A stretch of DNA of 64,000 bases from Kriegella sp965368185 (GTDB lineage Bacteria > Bacteroidota > Bacteroidia > Flavobacteriales > Flavobacteriaceae): the NCBI GenBank assembly GCA_965368185.1, contig CBDULZ010000001.1:102035-166034 (forward strand), given 5' to 3'. Position 1 is the first letter of the stretch, and every line of letters begins with the position of its first letter. This document shows positions 45,417-54,505 of this stretch, in pieces. The position numbers and the translations under genes are program-made. The notes beneath the pieces are model-generated. The model was not told the DNA's origin and made no database searches. It saw only the letters and a program-made list of their open reading frames with translations.

Positions 45417-45659
45417 ATGAGTGTTATTTATGTGCTATTGGCCATCAGCCTCGTCGTTGCAGTCATCTTTTTCACAGCATTTATTGTTTCCGTTAAGAGT
45501 GGTCAGTATGATGATTCATACACTCCCTCTGTGCGTATGTTATTCGAAGATGAACTGGTCAAGGATAAACCTTCCAAAGAAAAACAAAGCGAAAACAAAA
45601 CGAGTAACAAAAAGACCCAACTAAACAATGGGAAATTAGAATGGGAAGTTAAGAGGTGA
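45417..45659 (+). CDS. ccoS: cbb3 oxidase maturation protein CcoS
   Basis: 80 aa. One N-terminal membrane helix (about 3-25, SVIYVLLAISLVVAVIFFTAF), then the conserved SGQYDDSYTPSVRMLFEDEL segment, typical for CcoS. A charged C-terminal tail of about 30 residues follows. Needed for cofactor insertion into the CcoN subunit in studied bacteria. Located between ccoI and ccoNO as usual. Confidence 0.92.
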   Translation: MSVIYVLLAISLVVAVIFFTAFIVSVKSGQYDDSYTPSVRMLFEDELVKDKPSKEKQSENKTSNKKTQLNNGKLEWEVKR

Positions 45660-45776
45660 TTGTTCGTGGTAGTTGAACTTCATTTAAGTTCCATCCCCAA
45701 CCATCCCCTCTTCAACTTTAAAAAATAGTATAGACGAATGCTACATTCTAAATCCTTAGATTAAAAAACAATACTT

Positions 45777-47978
45777 ATGGAGGTACAGCAGTTTTATTAC
45801 GACAACAAAATTGTTAAAAAGTTTCTTTACGCTACAATGTTTTGGGGAATTGTCGGAATGTCGGTGGGCCTCATGTTGGCCTTCCTTTTTATTTTCCCCA
45901 ATTATATGGAAGGCATTTCATGGCTTAGTTTTGGTCGATTGCGTCCGTTGCACACCAACGCCGTTATTTTCGCCTTCGTGGGTAATGCCATTTTCGCGGG
46001 TGTCTATTATTCTACCCAGCGTCTTCTGAAAGCGCGAATGTTCAGTGATTTTCTGAGTAATTTTAACTTTTGGGGCTGGCAGGCGATTATTGTAGCTGCG
46101 GCAATAACCCTTCCTTTAGGATATACTTCCTCAAAGGAATACGCAGAGCTCGAGTGGCCTATCGATATTGCGATTGCAATTGTTTGGGTGGTCTTTGGGG
46201 CCAACCTGATAGGCACGATGATTAAAAGGAGACAGCGCCATTTATATGTTGCTATTTGGTTTTATTTGGCAACCTTTGTCACTGTAGCCGTACTTCACAT
46301 TTTCAACAGTTTATCACTTCCCGTAAGTGCCATGAAGAGTTATTCGGTTTACGCCGGTGTTCAAGATGCCTTGGTTCAGTGGTGGTATGGGCACAATGCG
46401 GTGGCGTTCTTCTTGACCACACCATTTTTGGGCCTGATGTACTACTTTGTACCAAAAGCGGCGAACAGACCTGTATATTCCTATAAACTTTCCATTGTTC
46501 ACTTTTGGTCGTTGATCTTTATCTATATCTGGGCCGGGCCCCATCACCTACTCTATTCCGCATTACCCGATTGGGCGCAGAATTTGGGCGTTGCTTTTTC
46601 CATTATGTTACTTGCTCCGTCGTGGGGCGGTATGATCAATGGGCTTTTGACCCTTCGCGGTGCTTGGGACAAAGTACGGACAGACCCGACACTAAAATTT
46701 ATGGTAGTGGCGATTACCGGTTATGGTATGGCCACCTTTGAAGGCCCCATGTTATCCCTTAAAAATGTAAACGCAATTGCTCACTTTAGCGATTGGATTA
46801 TTGCCCATGTGCATGTAGGTGCCCTAGCATGGAACGGATTTTTAACGTTCGGTATGATCTATTGGCTGGTACCAAAAATGACGAAGACAAGACTGTACTC
46901 GGTAGGTCTCGCGAATGTCCATTTTTGGATCGGTACCTTGGGTATCATTTTGTATGCCCTACCAATGTACGTTGCCGGATTCACCCAAGCGTTGATGTGG
47001 AAAGATTTTAACCCCGATGGTACTTTGGTGTATGGCAACTTTTTGGAAACCGTCACCGAAATTATGCCCATGTACTGGATGCGTGCCATTGGAGGAACGA
47101 TGTATATTGTAGGTGCCTGCGTCATGATCTATAATGTTGTCTTGACAATCAAATCAGGAAGCAAGGTAGAAGACGAATTGGCCGAAGCTGCTGCCTTGAC
47201 ACGGGTATCAAAAAGAAGGACTGCCGGTGAAACCTTTCACACTTGGTTAGAGCGCAAGCCGATACAGTTGACTATTTTGGCTACCATCGCTATTTTAATC
47301 GGGGGAATCATCCAAATAGTCCCTACAATATTGGTCAAATCGAACATCCCCACCATTACCAGCGTCAAACCTTATACGCCACTTGAATTGGAAGGTCGTG
47401 ACCTATACATTCGTGAGGGTTGTGTGGGTTGCCACTCGCAGATGGTACGGCCTTTCCGTAGTGAAGTTGAACGTTACGGTGAATACGCGAAAGCAGGGGA
47501 GTTTGTATACGACCACCCTTTCCTTTGGGGTAGTAAGCGTACCGGTCCCGATTTGTTAAGAATAGGTGGTAAATATTCCGACAACTGGCACCTCAACCAT
47601 ATGTACGATCCGCAGACAACTTCGGCGGGCTCTATTATGCCGTCGTACGCATGGTTAATTCGCGATGCTCACGACCGAAGTGATATAAGGGCAAAAATGG
47701 AGACGATGGTGTCTTTGGGAGTACCCTATACCGAAGAAGATATTGCCAATGCCGAGACGAGTATGAACGAACAGGCTGCCCAAATTGAGAAAAACCTGTA
47801 TAGCGACCCCGATTTTGCTAAAAGTTATGAAGCCGACAAAAAATATGCCGCCGAAAACGGTGAAGAATTCATTCCTATGAAAGATCGTGAAATCGTGGCA
47901 TTAATCGCCTATTTACAGCGTTTGGGTACCGATATTAAAATTAAGGATACCGAAGAACTTTTATCGGGGAACAAATAA
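45777..47978 (+). CDS. ccoN: Fused cbb3 oxidase subunits I and II (CcoNO)
   Basis: 733 aa. Residues about 1-470 are CcoN with 12 membrane helices and the haem/copper His ligands (LRPLHTNAVIF, WYGHNAVAFFLT, GPHHLLY, HVHVGALAWNG). Residues about 490-733 are CcoO: one membrane anchor and a c-type haem site CVGCHSQMVRPFRSE (Cys549-His553), with TGPDLLRIGGKYSDNWH and MPSYAWL carrying the axial Met. Fusion of the two subunits is the Bacteroidota form. Reduces oxygen with high affinity and pumps protons. Confidence 0.96.
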   Translation: MEVQQFYYDNKIVKKFLYATMFWGIVGMSVGLMLAFLFIFPNYMEGISWLSFGRLRPLHTNAVIFAFVGNAIFAGVYYSTQRLLKARMFSDFLSNFNFWGWQAIIVAAAITLPLGYTSSKEYAELEWPIDIAIAIVWVVFGANLIGTMIKRRQRHLYVAIWFYLATFVTVAVLHIFNSLSLPVSAMKSYSVYAGVQDALVQWWYGHNAVAFFLTTPFLGLMYYFVPKAANRPVYSYKLSIVHFWSLIFIYIWAGPHHLLYSALPDWAQNLGVAFSIMLLAPSWGGMINGLLTLRGAWDKVRTDPTLKFMVVAITGYGMATFEGPMLSLKNVNAIAHFSDWIIAHVHVGALAWNGFLTFGMIYWLVPKMTKTRLYSVGLANVHFWIGTLGIILYALPMYVAGFTQALMWKDFNPDGTLVYGNFLETVTEIMPMYWMRAIGGTMYIVGACVMIYNVVLTIKSGSKVEDELAEAAALTRVSKRRTAGETFHTWLERKPIQLTILATIAILIGGIIQIVPTILVKSNIPTITSVKPYTPLELEGRDLYIREGCVGCHSQMVRPFRSEVERYGEYAKAGEFVYDHPFLWGSKRTGPDLLRIGGKYSDNWHLNHMYDPQTTSAGSIMPSYAWLIRDAHDRSDIRAKMETMVSLGVPYTEEDIANAETSMNEQAAQIEKNLYSDPDFAKSYEADKKYAAENGEEFIPMKDREIVALIAYLQRLGTDIKIKDTEELLSGNK

Positions 47979-48047
47979 AAAGGATAGTGATAGTCGTCGA
48001 CCTAAGAGACCTTGCGTTAGTTTCTTTTAACAGTTAAAATTAAAGAT

Positions 48048-48221
48048 ATGCTCAAATTTGTAAAGGGATATATGGAAAGTATAGAAGGGGTGGCTACCTA
48101 TCCCATGATATCGTTACTCATCTTCTTTATTTTTTTTGTTGTGCTCTTCTGGTGGGTATTTACCGCCTCGAAAGCACACGTAAAAGAAATGAGTGAATTG
48201 CCTTTGGATGATGACAACTAG
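48048..48221 (+). CDS. ccoQ: CcoQ-like small oxidase subunit
   Basis: 57 aa, below normal gene-calling length. Begins MLKFVKGYMESIEGVATYPM; one membrane helix (about 18-42, ISLLIFFIFFVVLFWWVF) and an acidic tail ELPLDDDN. Length, single helix and position between ccoNO and ccoP match CcoQ (FixQ), which stabilises the oxidase. Confidence 0.85.
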   Translation: MLKFVKGYMESIEGVATYPMISLLIFFIFFVVLFWWVFTASKAHVKEMSELPLDDDN

Positions 48222-48322
48222 CTCAGAAACTAAAAGGCAGCGGCAAAAGTCAAGTGAATTTATTTTCAACTAAAGAAGACTAAAAAAGATAAATACCAAC
48301 TATCAACATAAAATAAAATAAC

Positions 48323-49210
48323 ATGAAAAACGGATCAGTTTGGTGGATCAAGATTCCGCTTGGGTTCTTTCTTATTCTAGGATTGATGGAACTTTTAATA
48401 GACTCTGGAGACAAACCGGCAATCATCGAGTACCCTTTATTACAGATTTTTATGGTATTCATTCTTTTCCTAATGATTGTAATTCAGATTATTTTGAATG
48501 CTATTGAAAATGTAATGTTTCAAACGCTTTCAGAAGAAGCCAAAAAGCGCTATCTAGAAAATAAGGGCTCATCATGGGAATGGAAATGGGGCAAAAAAAC
48601 ATATAAAAAATTACTGGGATCCAAGCCCATGGAAGCCGAGCAAGAGATTATTCTTGATCATAATTACGACGGTATACGTGAACTTGACAATAAACTACCA
48701 CCGTGGTGGGTATATATGTTCTATGCTTCGATAGTCTTCGCTATCATATATATGTTGCGTTTCCATGTTTTTGGTGGTTATGACCAAGATTTGGAATACG
48801 AGCAAGATGTAGCTGCCGCACAGGTTGAAATAGAGGCTTACAAAAAAACCGCAAAAGATTTGGTCGATGCGAATACGGTTGAACTCATGACCGAGGCTTC
48901 CGATCTCAAAGCCGGCAAAGCCGTTTTCGAAAGTAATTGTGTTGCCTGTCACATGGCCGATGGTGGTGGTGGAATCGGCCCTAATTTAACCGATGACAAT
49001 TGGATTTTGGGCGGAGGCATTAAAAATGTATTTCACACCGTATCGGAAGGAGGTCGCGATGGCAAAGGAATGATTGCATGGAAACAGACCCTCAAACCTG
49101 TAGAAATTGCCCAGGTATCGAGTTATGTATTGATCAATATATACGGTACGACTCCTGCAAACCCCAAAGCCCCGGAAGGTGATATTTGGGTAGAGGAAGA
49201 AACGCCTTAA
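48323..49210 (+). CDS. ccoP: cbb3 oxidase subunit III (CcoP), mono-haem
   Basis: 295 aa. Two N-terminal membrane helices (about 11-30 and 40-63), a cytoplasmic loop, a third helix (about 130-150, PPWWVYMFYASIVFAIIYML), and a cytochrome c domain with CVACHMADGGGGIGPNLTDDNW (Cys206) and GMIAWKQTL supplying the Met ligand. Only one CxxCH is present, whereas proteobacterial CcoP has two. Carries electrons from cytochrome c to CcoNO. Confidence 0.93.
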   Translation: MKNGSVWWIKIPLGFFLILGLMELLIDSGDKPAIIEYPLLQIFMVFILFLMIVIQIILNAIENVMFQTLSEEAKKRYLENKGSSWEWKWGKKTYKKLLGSKPMEAEQEIILDHNYDGIRELDNKLPPWWVYMFYASIVFAIIYMLRFHVFGGYDQDLEYEQDVAAAQVEIEAYKKTAKDLVDANTVELMTEASDLKAGKAVFESNCVACHMADGGGGIGPNLTDDNWILGGGIKNVFHTVSEGGRDGKGMIAWKQTLKPVEIAQVSSYVLINIYGTTPANPKAPEGDIWVEEETP

Positions 49211-49288
49211 TCGAAGATATTGGTAGTAAAAATCCCTGTTCGAACTTTCTATTAGAACGAAAAGAGCAACAACGCACAGCCATTGAAG

Positions 49289-50707
49289 ATGTCACAAGAA
49301 AAAGAACATTTTAGGGATTCCATAGGCACCATCAACGAAGAGGGCAAAAGGGCCTGGGTCTATCCCAAAAAGCCAAGCGGCCGGTTTTACCAATACCGAA
49401 AATACGTCAGCTACCTTTTACTTGCCTTTTTGTTTGCAGCCCCATTTGTAAAAATTAATGGCAACCAGTTCTTGATGTTCAATGTACTCGAACGTCGTTT
49501 TAATATATTCGGACTCCCTTTTTGGCCCCAAGACTTTTATTTGTTTGTCATTCTCATGATTATCGGGGTTGTATTTGTATCTCTTTTTACCGTCGCCTTC
49601 GGACGTATTTTTTGCGGGTGGATGTGCCCCCAGACCATTTTTATGGAAATGGTTTTCCGTAGGATAGAATATTGGATCGATGGGGACAGAGGTGCGCAGA
49701 TAAAATTGGATAGACAAGAATGGAATGGTGAAAAAGTTAGAAAACGTGTACTTAAATGGTTTATCTTTTTTGTCATTTCATTTTTGATTGCCAACATCTT
49801 CCTCGCCTATTTGATCGGTAGTGACCGGCTTATCCAATATATTATGGATGGCCCGTTACGTCATGTCAGCATCATGGTTTCATTGCTGATCTTCACCGCG
49901 GTGTTCTATTTTGTATTTGCCTGGTTCAGGGAACAAGTTTGTATTATCGCCTGCCCCTATGGGCGTATGCAAAGTGTATTGCTCGACAACAAATCGATTG
50001 TTGTTGCCTATGATCATAAAAGGGGTGAAGCTGAAAACGGCAGGAAGAAATGGCGAAAAAACGAAGATAGAAAAGCCCTAGGTTTCGGTGATTGTATCGA
50101 TTGTTTTCAATGTGTCAATGTTTGCCCAACGGGAATCGATATTCGAAACGGAACACAATTAGAATGTGTTAACTGTACGGCCTGTATCGATGAGTGTGAC
50201 ACGATTATGGAAAAAGTTAACCTTCCAAAGGGGTTGATACGCTATGCCAGTGAAGATGAAATCGTAAAAAAGGAGAAGTTCAAATTTACTCCACGCCTTA
50301 AGGGGTATACCGCTGTTTTAACCATTCTGACGGGAATTCTAATCGGAATGCTTTTCCTAAGAAATGACCTTGAGGCCAATATTTTAAGGCTTCCAGGGCA
50401 ACTCTACGAGCATAAAGACAATAATATTATCAGTAACGTGTACACGTATAAGTTGGTCAACAAAACCACCAAAGATGTCGATGATGTTAATTTTAAACTC
50501 TTGTCGCATAAGGGAACCATAAAACTGGTGAGTCATCAAGATTTTAAAGTACCGGCGAAAGAGCTGGCGGAAGGCACCCTTTTTATAGAAATCAACAATT
50601 CGGCCTTAAACGGTGATAAGAACAACATAAAAATCGGGGTCTATAGTGGTGATGAGTTGATAGAAACGACCACAACCGCGTTTATGGGGCCAAGAAGCTA
50701 TAAATAA
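49289..50707 (+). CDS. ccoG: Cytochrome c oxidase accessory protein CcoG
   Basis: 472 aa from ATG 49289; a TTG two codons earlier is less likely. About five membrane helices; CGWMCPQTIFMEMVFRRIEYW, ACPYGRMQSVL, and two 4Fe-4S motifs in CIDCFQCVNVCPTGIDIR and CVNCTACIDECD. The C-terminal third is an Ig-like domain. CcoG reduces copper for cbb3 oxidase assembly. It follows ccoP by 78 bp. Confidence 0.95.
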   Translation: MSQEKEHFRDSIGTINEEGKRAWVYPKKPSGRFYQYRKYVSYLLLAFLFAAPFVKINGNQFLMFNVLERRFNIFGLPFWPQDFYLFVILMIIGVVFVSLFTVAFGRIFCGWMCPQTIFMEMVFRRIEYWIDGDRGAQIKLDRQEWNGEKVRKRVLKWFIFFVISFLIANIFLAYLIGSDRLIQYIMDGPLRHVSIMVSLLIFTAVFYFVFAWFREQVCIIACPYGRMQSVLLDNKSIVVAYDHKRGEAENGRKKWRKNEDRKALGFGDCIDCFQCVNVCPTGIDIRNGTQLECVNCTACIDECDTIMEKVNLPKGLIRYASEDEIVKKEKFKFTPRLKGYTAVLTILTGILIGMLFLRNDLEANILRLPGQLYEHKDNNIISNVYTYKLVNKTTKDVDDVNFKLLSHKGTIKLVSHQDFKVPAKELAEGTLFIEINNSALNGDKNNIKIGVYSGDELIETTTTAFMGPRSYK

Positions 50708-50805
50708 CATAGCCAGCCAAAACTATGAAAGTGTTCATTTTAATTTTTGTGGCGATGAAGCTAAGATTGTTTTTTTTAAGACTATTCAACTAAAAAACTA
50801 AGGCG

Positions 50806-51255
50806 ATGAAAATAAATTGGGGAACAGGGATTGTATTGGCATTTGTAGCTTTCATAAGCTTTATTTTGTTTTTCGTGATACGGATGGGGCTTGACAACCG
50901 GGCAAATCATGATTTGGTTACAGAAGATTATTACAAGGCCGAGTTGGGGTATCAGAAAGAAATCGATGCCGAAAAGAACGGCAACAAAAACGCACGAATT
51001 ACTACGCAAAGAACACCTGAAGGATTGGTGCTTAACTTTCCGAAAAATCTAGATACGAAAAAAGTAAAAGGAACAGTGTCCCTTTACAGACCATCTAATA
51101 AACACTTGGATTTTGACTTACCCGTAAGCCTATCCAATGCACATTTGCTCATACCTGACAAACGTTTGTTAGATGGTCGCTGGGATATTAAAGTTTCTTG
51201 GCAATATGGCGATGAGGTGTATTTGCATAAAGAGAGTTTGACCTATAAAAAATAG
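50806..51255 (+). CDS. ccoH: FixH/CcoH-family protein
   Basis: 149 aa. One N-terminal membrane helix (about 5-27), the LVTEDYYKAELGYQKEIDAEKN motif that defines the family, then an Ig-like beta domain with LSNAHLLIPDKRLLDGRWDIKVSW. Helps assembly of the cbb3 oxidase. Position after ccoG is the usual order. Confidence 0.92.
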   Translation: MKINWGTGIVLAFVAFISFILFFVIRMGLDNRANHDLVTEDYYKAELGYQKEIDAEKNGNKNARITTQRTPEGLVLNFPKNLDTKKVKGTVSLYRPSNKHLDFDLPVSLSNAHLLIPDKRLLDGRWDIKVSWQYGDEVYLHKESLTYKK

Positions 51256-51381
51256 TCCAAAGCATAAGAATATGGATTATTACACATTCACGATGTAAAG
51301 AACCCGTTTTCATTTCGCTGATGAATTTTTGGGCTTGACCGTAGTTTGTTTCTTGAACCACAATTTTGAATATAGCAGAAT

Positions 51382-52086
51382 ATGTTACTATCGGCCATCA
51401 TAATGGGATTATTGGGAAGCCTTCACTGCGTGGGCATGTGTGGCCCGATTGCCTTTATGTTGCCCGTCGATAGGAATAACAAAATAAATAAGTTTACACA
51501 AATTTTCATTTATCATTCAGGTAGATTATTGGCGTATGGTATCATCGGGCTCGTATTCGGGATGCTAGGGAAAGGCCTCTATGTCTTCGGAATGCAGCAA
51601 AAGCTATCGATTGTTATTGGTGTTTTAATGATTGTCATAGTACTTATTCCACATAAGACCCTTAGCAAATACAATCTTTCCCAACCTTTTTATAAACTTA
51701 TGGCCAAGGTCAAGAATCGATTGGGACAACAACTGAAAAAGAAGACGCCCGATACATTTCTTACCATCGGGTTTTTAAATGGATTCTTACCTTGTGGTCT
51801 CGTTTATATGGCGCTCTTTGGGGCGATTGCAATGGGCAATACGGCGCAAGGCGGACTTTATATGGTTCTTTTCGGACTCGGTACGATTCCATTAATGACA
51901 ACAGCCATTTATTTCAGTTCACTTCTCAAAGGAATAGCACGGCAAAACGTACAAAAGTTGATTCCCGTTTTTGTAATCATTATTGGGGCACTTTTCATAG
52001 TACGTGGTATGGGGCTTGGCATTCCCTATTTATCACCCAAACCTGTCGTCGAACTGGTCTCGAGTACGATGGAATGCCCCGACTGA
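51382..52086 (+). CDS. SafE/TauE-type urease-accessory-like membrane protein of the cco locus
   Basis: 234 aa, six membrane helices. Begins LLSAIIMGLLGSLHCVGMCGPIAF, the conserved HCxxMCG motif of the DsbD_2/SafE group thought to bind copper. A central loop is Lys-rich. Such proteins regularly close cbb3 oxidase operons and are thought to take part in copper handling. Probably co-transcribed with ccoH. Confidence 0.88.
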   Translation: MLLSAIIMGLLGSLHCVGMCGPIAFMLPVDRNNKINKFTQIFIYHSGRLLAYGIIGLVFGMLGKGLYVFGMQQKLSIVIGVLMIVIVLIPHKTLSKYNLSQPFYKLMAKVKNRLGQQLKKKTPDTFLTIGFLNGFLPCGLVYMALFGAIAMGNTAQGGLYMVLFGLGTIPLMTTAIYFSSLLKGIARQNVQKLIPVFVIIIGALFIVRGMGLGIPYLSPKPVVELVSSTMECPD

Positions 52087-52097
52087 CCTAAAAAAAC

Positions 52098-52601
52098 ATG
52101 AAAGCCCTTCCCAACGATATCGTACTTAGACCAAGGTTCCAATTCGAACTTTCGACGGAACAAGAAATGGTTCTTGGCAAGTTTGAAAATACGGAATACA
52201 AACCTCTCCTAATCAAGCGCATCGATGAGCACATTTTTATCAAATTTGATAAGGAAAAAAATCATTTCTGGTCGCCACAGCTCCATCTTGAAATTATTAA
52301 AGTCGATGAAAAGACCTGTAAATTATACGGTATTTACGGCCCCAACCCTACCCTATGGACCTTTTTTATGTTTCTACACTTTGGTGTGGCCACAGTTTTT
52401 GTAATTTTAGGTGTTTGGGCCTACTCCAGCGCATCATTGAACCGACCTTATGGCCTTCAGTTGGGCCTAATGTTTTTTATGACGATACTTTGGTTTGTGC
52501 TTTACGCTTTCGGAAGACTTGGAAAACGCAAAGGCAAACCCCAAATGCATCAATTGCATCAATTTGTGATACAAACATTGGCTATCGAACTGGGCATATA
52601 A
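52098..52601 (+). CDS. Membrane protein of unknown function at the end of the cco locus
   Basis: 167 aa. A soluble N-terminal half of about 90 residues with beta pattern (FELSTEQEMVLGKFEN, PLLIKRIDEHIFIKF, HLEIIKVDEKTCKLYGIYGP), then two membrane helices (about 93-112 and 121-140) and a short polar tail. It starts 11 bp after the SafE-like gene, so is co-transcribed. Resembles no family that I can name; context suggests a respiratory or copper role. Confidence 0.75.
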   Translation: MKALPNDIVLRPRFQFELSTEQEMVLGKFENTEYKPLLIKRIDEHIFIKFDKEKNHFWSPQLHLEIIKVDEKTCKLYGIYGPNPTLWTFFMFLHFGVATVFVILGVWAYSSASLNRPYGLQLGLMFFMTILWFVLYAFGRLGKRKGKPQMHQLHQFVIQTLAIELGI

Positions 52602-52773
52602 AACTCACTGCGATCATTAATGCTATTTTATGGAAAAACCTTAAAATGGCAACTTGCCTGAATTTAGCCCGGAAAATTTCACGATTATGGCTCTGTCAAA
52701 CCAGTTATTAATTTTGTAAGACCTGGATAGCAGCCATTAAAAATTTGCGAATCAATTGCTTAAACTAAATTCT

Positions 52774-53163
52774 ATGGATAAGAAAGATATTCAAAATAGG
52801 GCCGATGTAAAACTTTTGGTAGAAACGTTCTATGGAAAAATTCGAGTTGATAACGTTCTTGGCCCCATATTCAATGGCATTATTACCGACTGGGAAAGCC
52901 ATTTGACCCTATTGACCGATTTCTGGGAAACGCAACTTTTTCTCAAACGTAAATACTATGGTAACCCCGTAACCGCCCATCAAGAAGTCGATGATAAAAT
53001 GAATCACACCATAACTTCAGAACATTTTGGCTTGTGGCTCAACCTTTGGTTCGCTACAATAGACGAACTTTTCGAAGGTGAAACCGCTTGGATCGCCAAG
53101 AACCGTGCACAAAAAATGTCGACCATGCTATTTATGCAGATTTTTCAGCATAGAACGAAATAA
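52774..53163 (+). CDS. Group III truncated haemoglobin
   Basis: 129 aa from the ATG at 52774; a TTG six codons earlier is possible. Globin 2/2 fold: VKLLVETFYGKIRVDNVLGPIFN, FWETQLFLKRKYYGNP, and the proximal His in ITSEHFGLWLNLWFATIDELFEG. Group III members bind oxygen and NO and are common in microaerobic bacteria. It sits just upstream of an Rrf2 regulator and other NO-defence genes. Confidence 0.92.
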   Translation: MDKKDIQNRADVKLLVETFYGKIRVDNVLGPIFNGIITDWESHLTLLTDFWETQLFLKRKYYGNPVTAHQEVDDKMNHTITSEHFGLWLNLWFATIDELFEGETAWIAKNRAQKMSTMLFMQIFQHRTK

Positions 53164-53189
53164 AATCTTTCCAAAATTAGCAAAAATTT

Positions 53190-53213
53190 AATTCGGATAG
53201 TTTTGTCCGAATT
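53190..53213 (+). promoter_or_regulatory. Rrf2-type operator in the rrf2 promoter
   Basis: AATTCGGATA-GTTT-TGTCCGAATT, a 24-bp palindrome with one mismatched pair. It covers the -33 element TTTG (53202-53205) of the promoter, ideal for repression. The core GGATA/TGTCC recurs before the RIC gene. Confidence 0.65.
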
Positions 53214-53232
53214 ACAACTTACACTATATTTG
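53202..53232 (+). promoter_or_regulatory. Bacteroidota-type promoter of the rrf2 gene
   Basis: TTTG (53202-53205), a spacer of exactly 19 bp, and TATATTTG (53225-53232) fit the Bacteroidota consensus TTTG-N19-TAnnTTTG. Start codon is 24 bp further. Confidence 0.75.
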
Positions 53233-53255
53233 TCCCTAAATAAGAATAATACGAG

Positions 53256-53690
53256 ATGTTTTCAAAAGCATGTGAATATGGTATACGAGCTTCCACCTAC
53301 ATTGCGCTGCAGTCGCTTGATGGGAAAAGGACAGGTCTTCGTGATATTGCAAAAAAAATAGATTCCCCCGAAGCATTCACGGCCAAAATTCTACAGCAAT
53401 TGTCAAGAAACCACATTATCGATTCGGTAAAAGGTCCATCGGGAGGTTTCCAGATTGAAAGGGAACAAATAGATAAAATTAAACTTAGCCACATTGTTTA
53501 TGCCATCGATGGTGATAATATTTACGTCGGATGTGGCCTCGGGTTAAAAGAATGCAATGCCGATAAACCCTGCCCTGTACACGACAAATTCGTGGCCATA
53601 CGTGATGGTCTGAAAGAAATGCTTGAAAATACAAGTTTATATGAAATGACAGCTGGCCTTGAGGTTGGCCTGACCTATTTGAAAAGGTAA
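53256..53690 (+). CDS. Rrf2-family regulator, NsrR/IscR-like
   Basis: 144 aa. Winged helix at the N-terminus (KACEYGIRASTYIAL, LRDIAKKIDSPEAFTAKILQQLSRNHIIDSVKGPSGGF), a dimer helix, and three Cys at 93, 100 and 106 (GCGLGLKEC then PCPVHD) spaced like the Fe-S ligands of IscR and NsrR. With RIC and hemerythrin genes downstream it is probably an NO- or Fe-S-sensing repressor. A palindrome in its own promoter implies autoregulation. Confidence 0.9.
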   Translation: MFSKACEYGIRASTYIALQSLDGKRTGLRDIAKKIDSPEAFTAKILQQLSRNHIIDSVKGPSGGFQIEREQIDKIKLSHIVYAIDGDNIYVGCGLGLKECNADKPCPVHDKFVAIRDGLKEMLENTSLYEMTAGLEVGLTYLKR

Positions 53691-53707
53691 AAAAAATTGA
53701 TTTAATA

Positions 53708-53725
53708 AAGGACAAATTTATCCGA
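53708..53725 (+). promoter_or_regulatory. Rrf2-type operator upstream of the RIC gene
   Basis: AAGGACA-AATT-TATCCGA, with core GGACA/TATCC matching the rrf2 site (TCGGATA-GTTT-TGTCCGA). It lies just upstream of TATATTTT, a possible -7 box, and 38 bp before the start codon. Confidence 0.6.
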
Positions 53726-53762
53726 TTATATTTTAAACAACTAGTATATAAAAATTAAGATT

Positions 53763-54494
53763 ATGGAAAAGATACTCGAAAAAAATATAGGCCAAATCGT
53801 AGCTGAAGACTACCGAATAGCCCAAGTTTTTAAAAACCATAAAATCGACTTTTGCTGTAAAGGAAACAGAAGCATTAGCGAGGTAGCTGAAAAAGGTGAT
53901 GTGAGTACCGAACAATTGTTAATAGAAATCGAAGCAATATTGAACCAAGAGACTACCGAAACCATCGATTTCAAATCTTGGCCCTTAGATTTGCTAGCCG
54001 ATTATATAGAAAAAAAGCACCATCGATATGTCGAGGAACGCATTCCCATTCTAAAACAGTACCTCAACAAACTATGTAGCGTACACGGCGAAAGACATCC
54101 TGAACTGTTCGAGATTACCGAACATTTCGAAAAATCTGCGGGGGAACTGGCCATGCACATGAAAAAGGAAGAACTTATTCTCTTTCCGGCTGTTCGTAAA
54201 ATGATCAAGGCCAAACATAGCGGGGCCAACCTCGATCGACCTCATTTTGGTACGGTTCAAAATCCGATTGCTGTGATGATGCAAGAACATGAGACCGAGG
54301 GCGACCGATTTCGAGAAATAGAGGAAATGAGTAACAATTACACTCCTCCTGCTGACGCCTGTAACACCTACAGGGTCGCGTTTTCATTACTGCAAGAATT
54401 TGAACAAGACCTGCATAGGCATATCCATTTAGAAAACAATATACTTTTTCCAAAAGCGGAATTATTGGAAAAAGAATTATCGGTTTTAGCATAA
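53763..54494 (+). CDS. ric: Iron-sulfur cluster repair di-iron protein (RIC/ScdA)
   Basis: 243 aa. N-terminal DUF542 domain (about 1-60, NIGQIVAEDYRIAQVFKNHKIDFCCKG with the CC pair), then a hemerythrin-like domain (about 75-240) with His and Glu ligands in YIEKKHHRYVEERIP, HGERHPEL, MHMKKEELILFPAV, MMQEHETEGDRF and DLHRHIHLENNILFPKA. Restores Fe-S clusters damaged by NO or oxidants. Directly controlled, by position, by the Rrf2 protein. Confidence 0.94.
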   Translation: MEKILEKNIGQIVAEDYRIAQVFKNHKIDFCCKGNRSISEVAEKGDVSTEQLLIEIEAILNQETTETIDFKSWPLDLLADYIEKKHHRYVEERIPILKQYLNKLCSVHGERHPELFEITEHFEKSAGELAMHMKKEELILFPAVRKMIKAKHSGANLDRPHFGTVQNPIAVMMQEHETEGDRFREIEEMSNNYTPPADACNTYRVAFSLLQEFEQDLHRHIHLENNILFPKAELLEKELSVLA

Positions 54495-54505
54495 CAGACA
54501 CTATT

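Noticed and set aside
50725..50793. 22-codon frame between ccoG and ccoH
   Set aside because: Hydrophobic and Lys/Arg-rich but very short, and nothing supports its translation.
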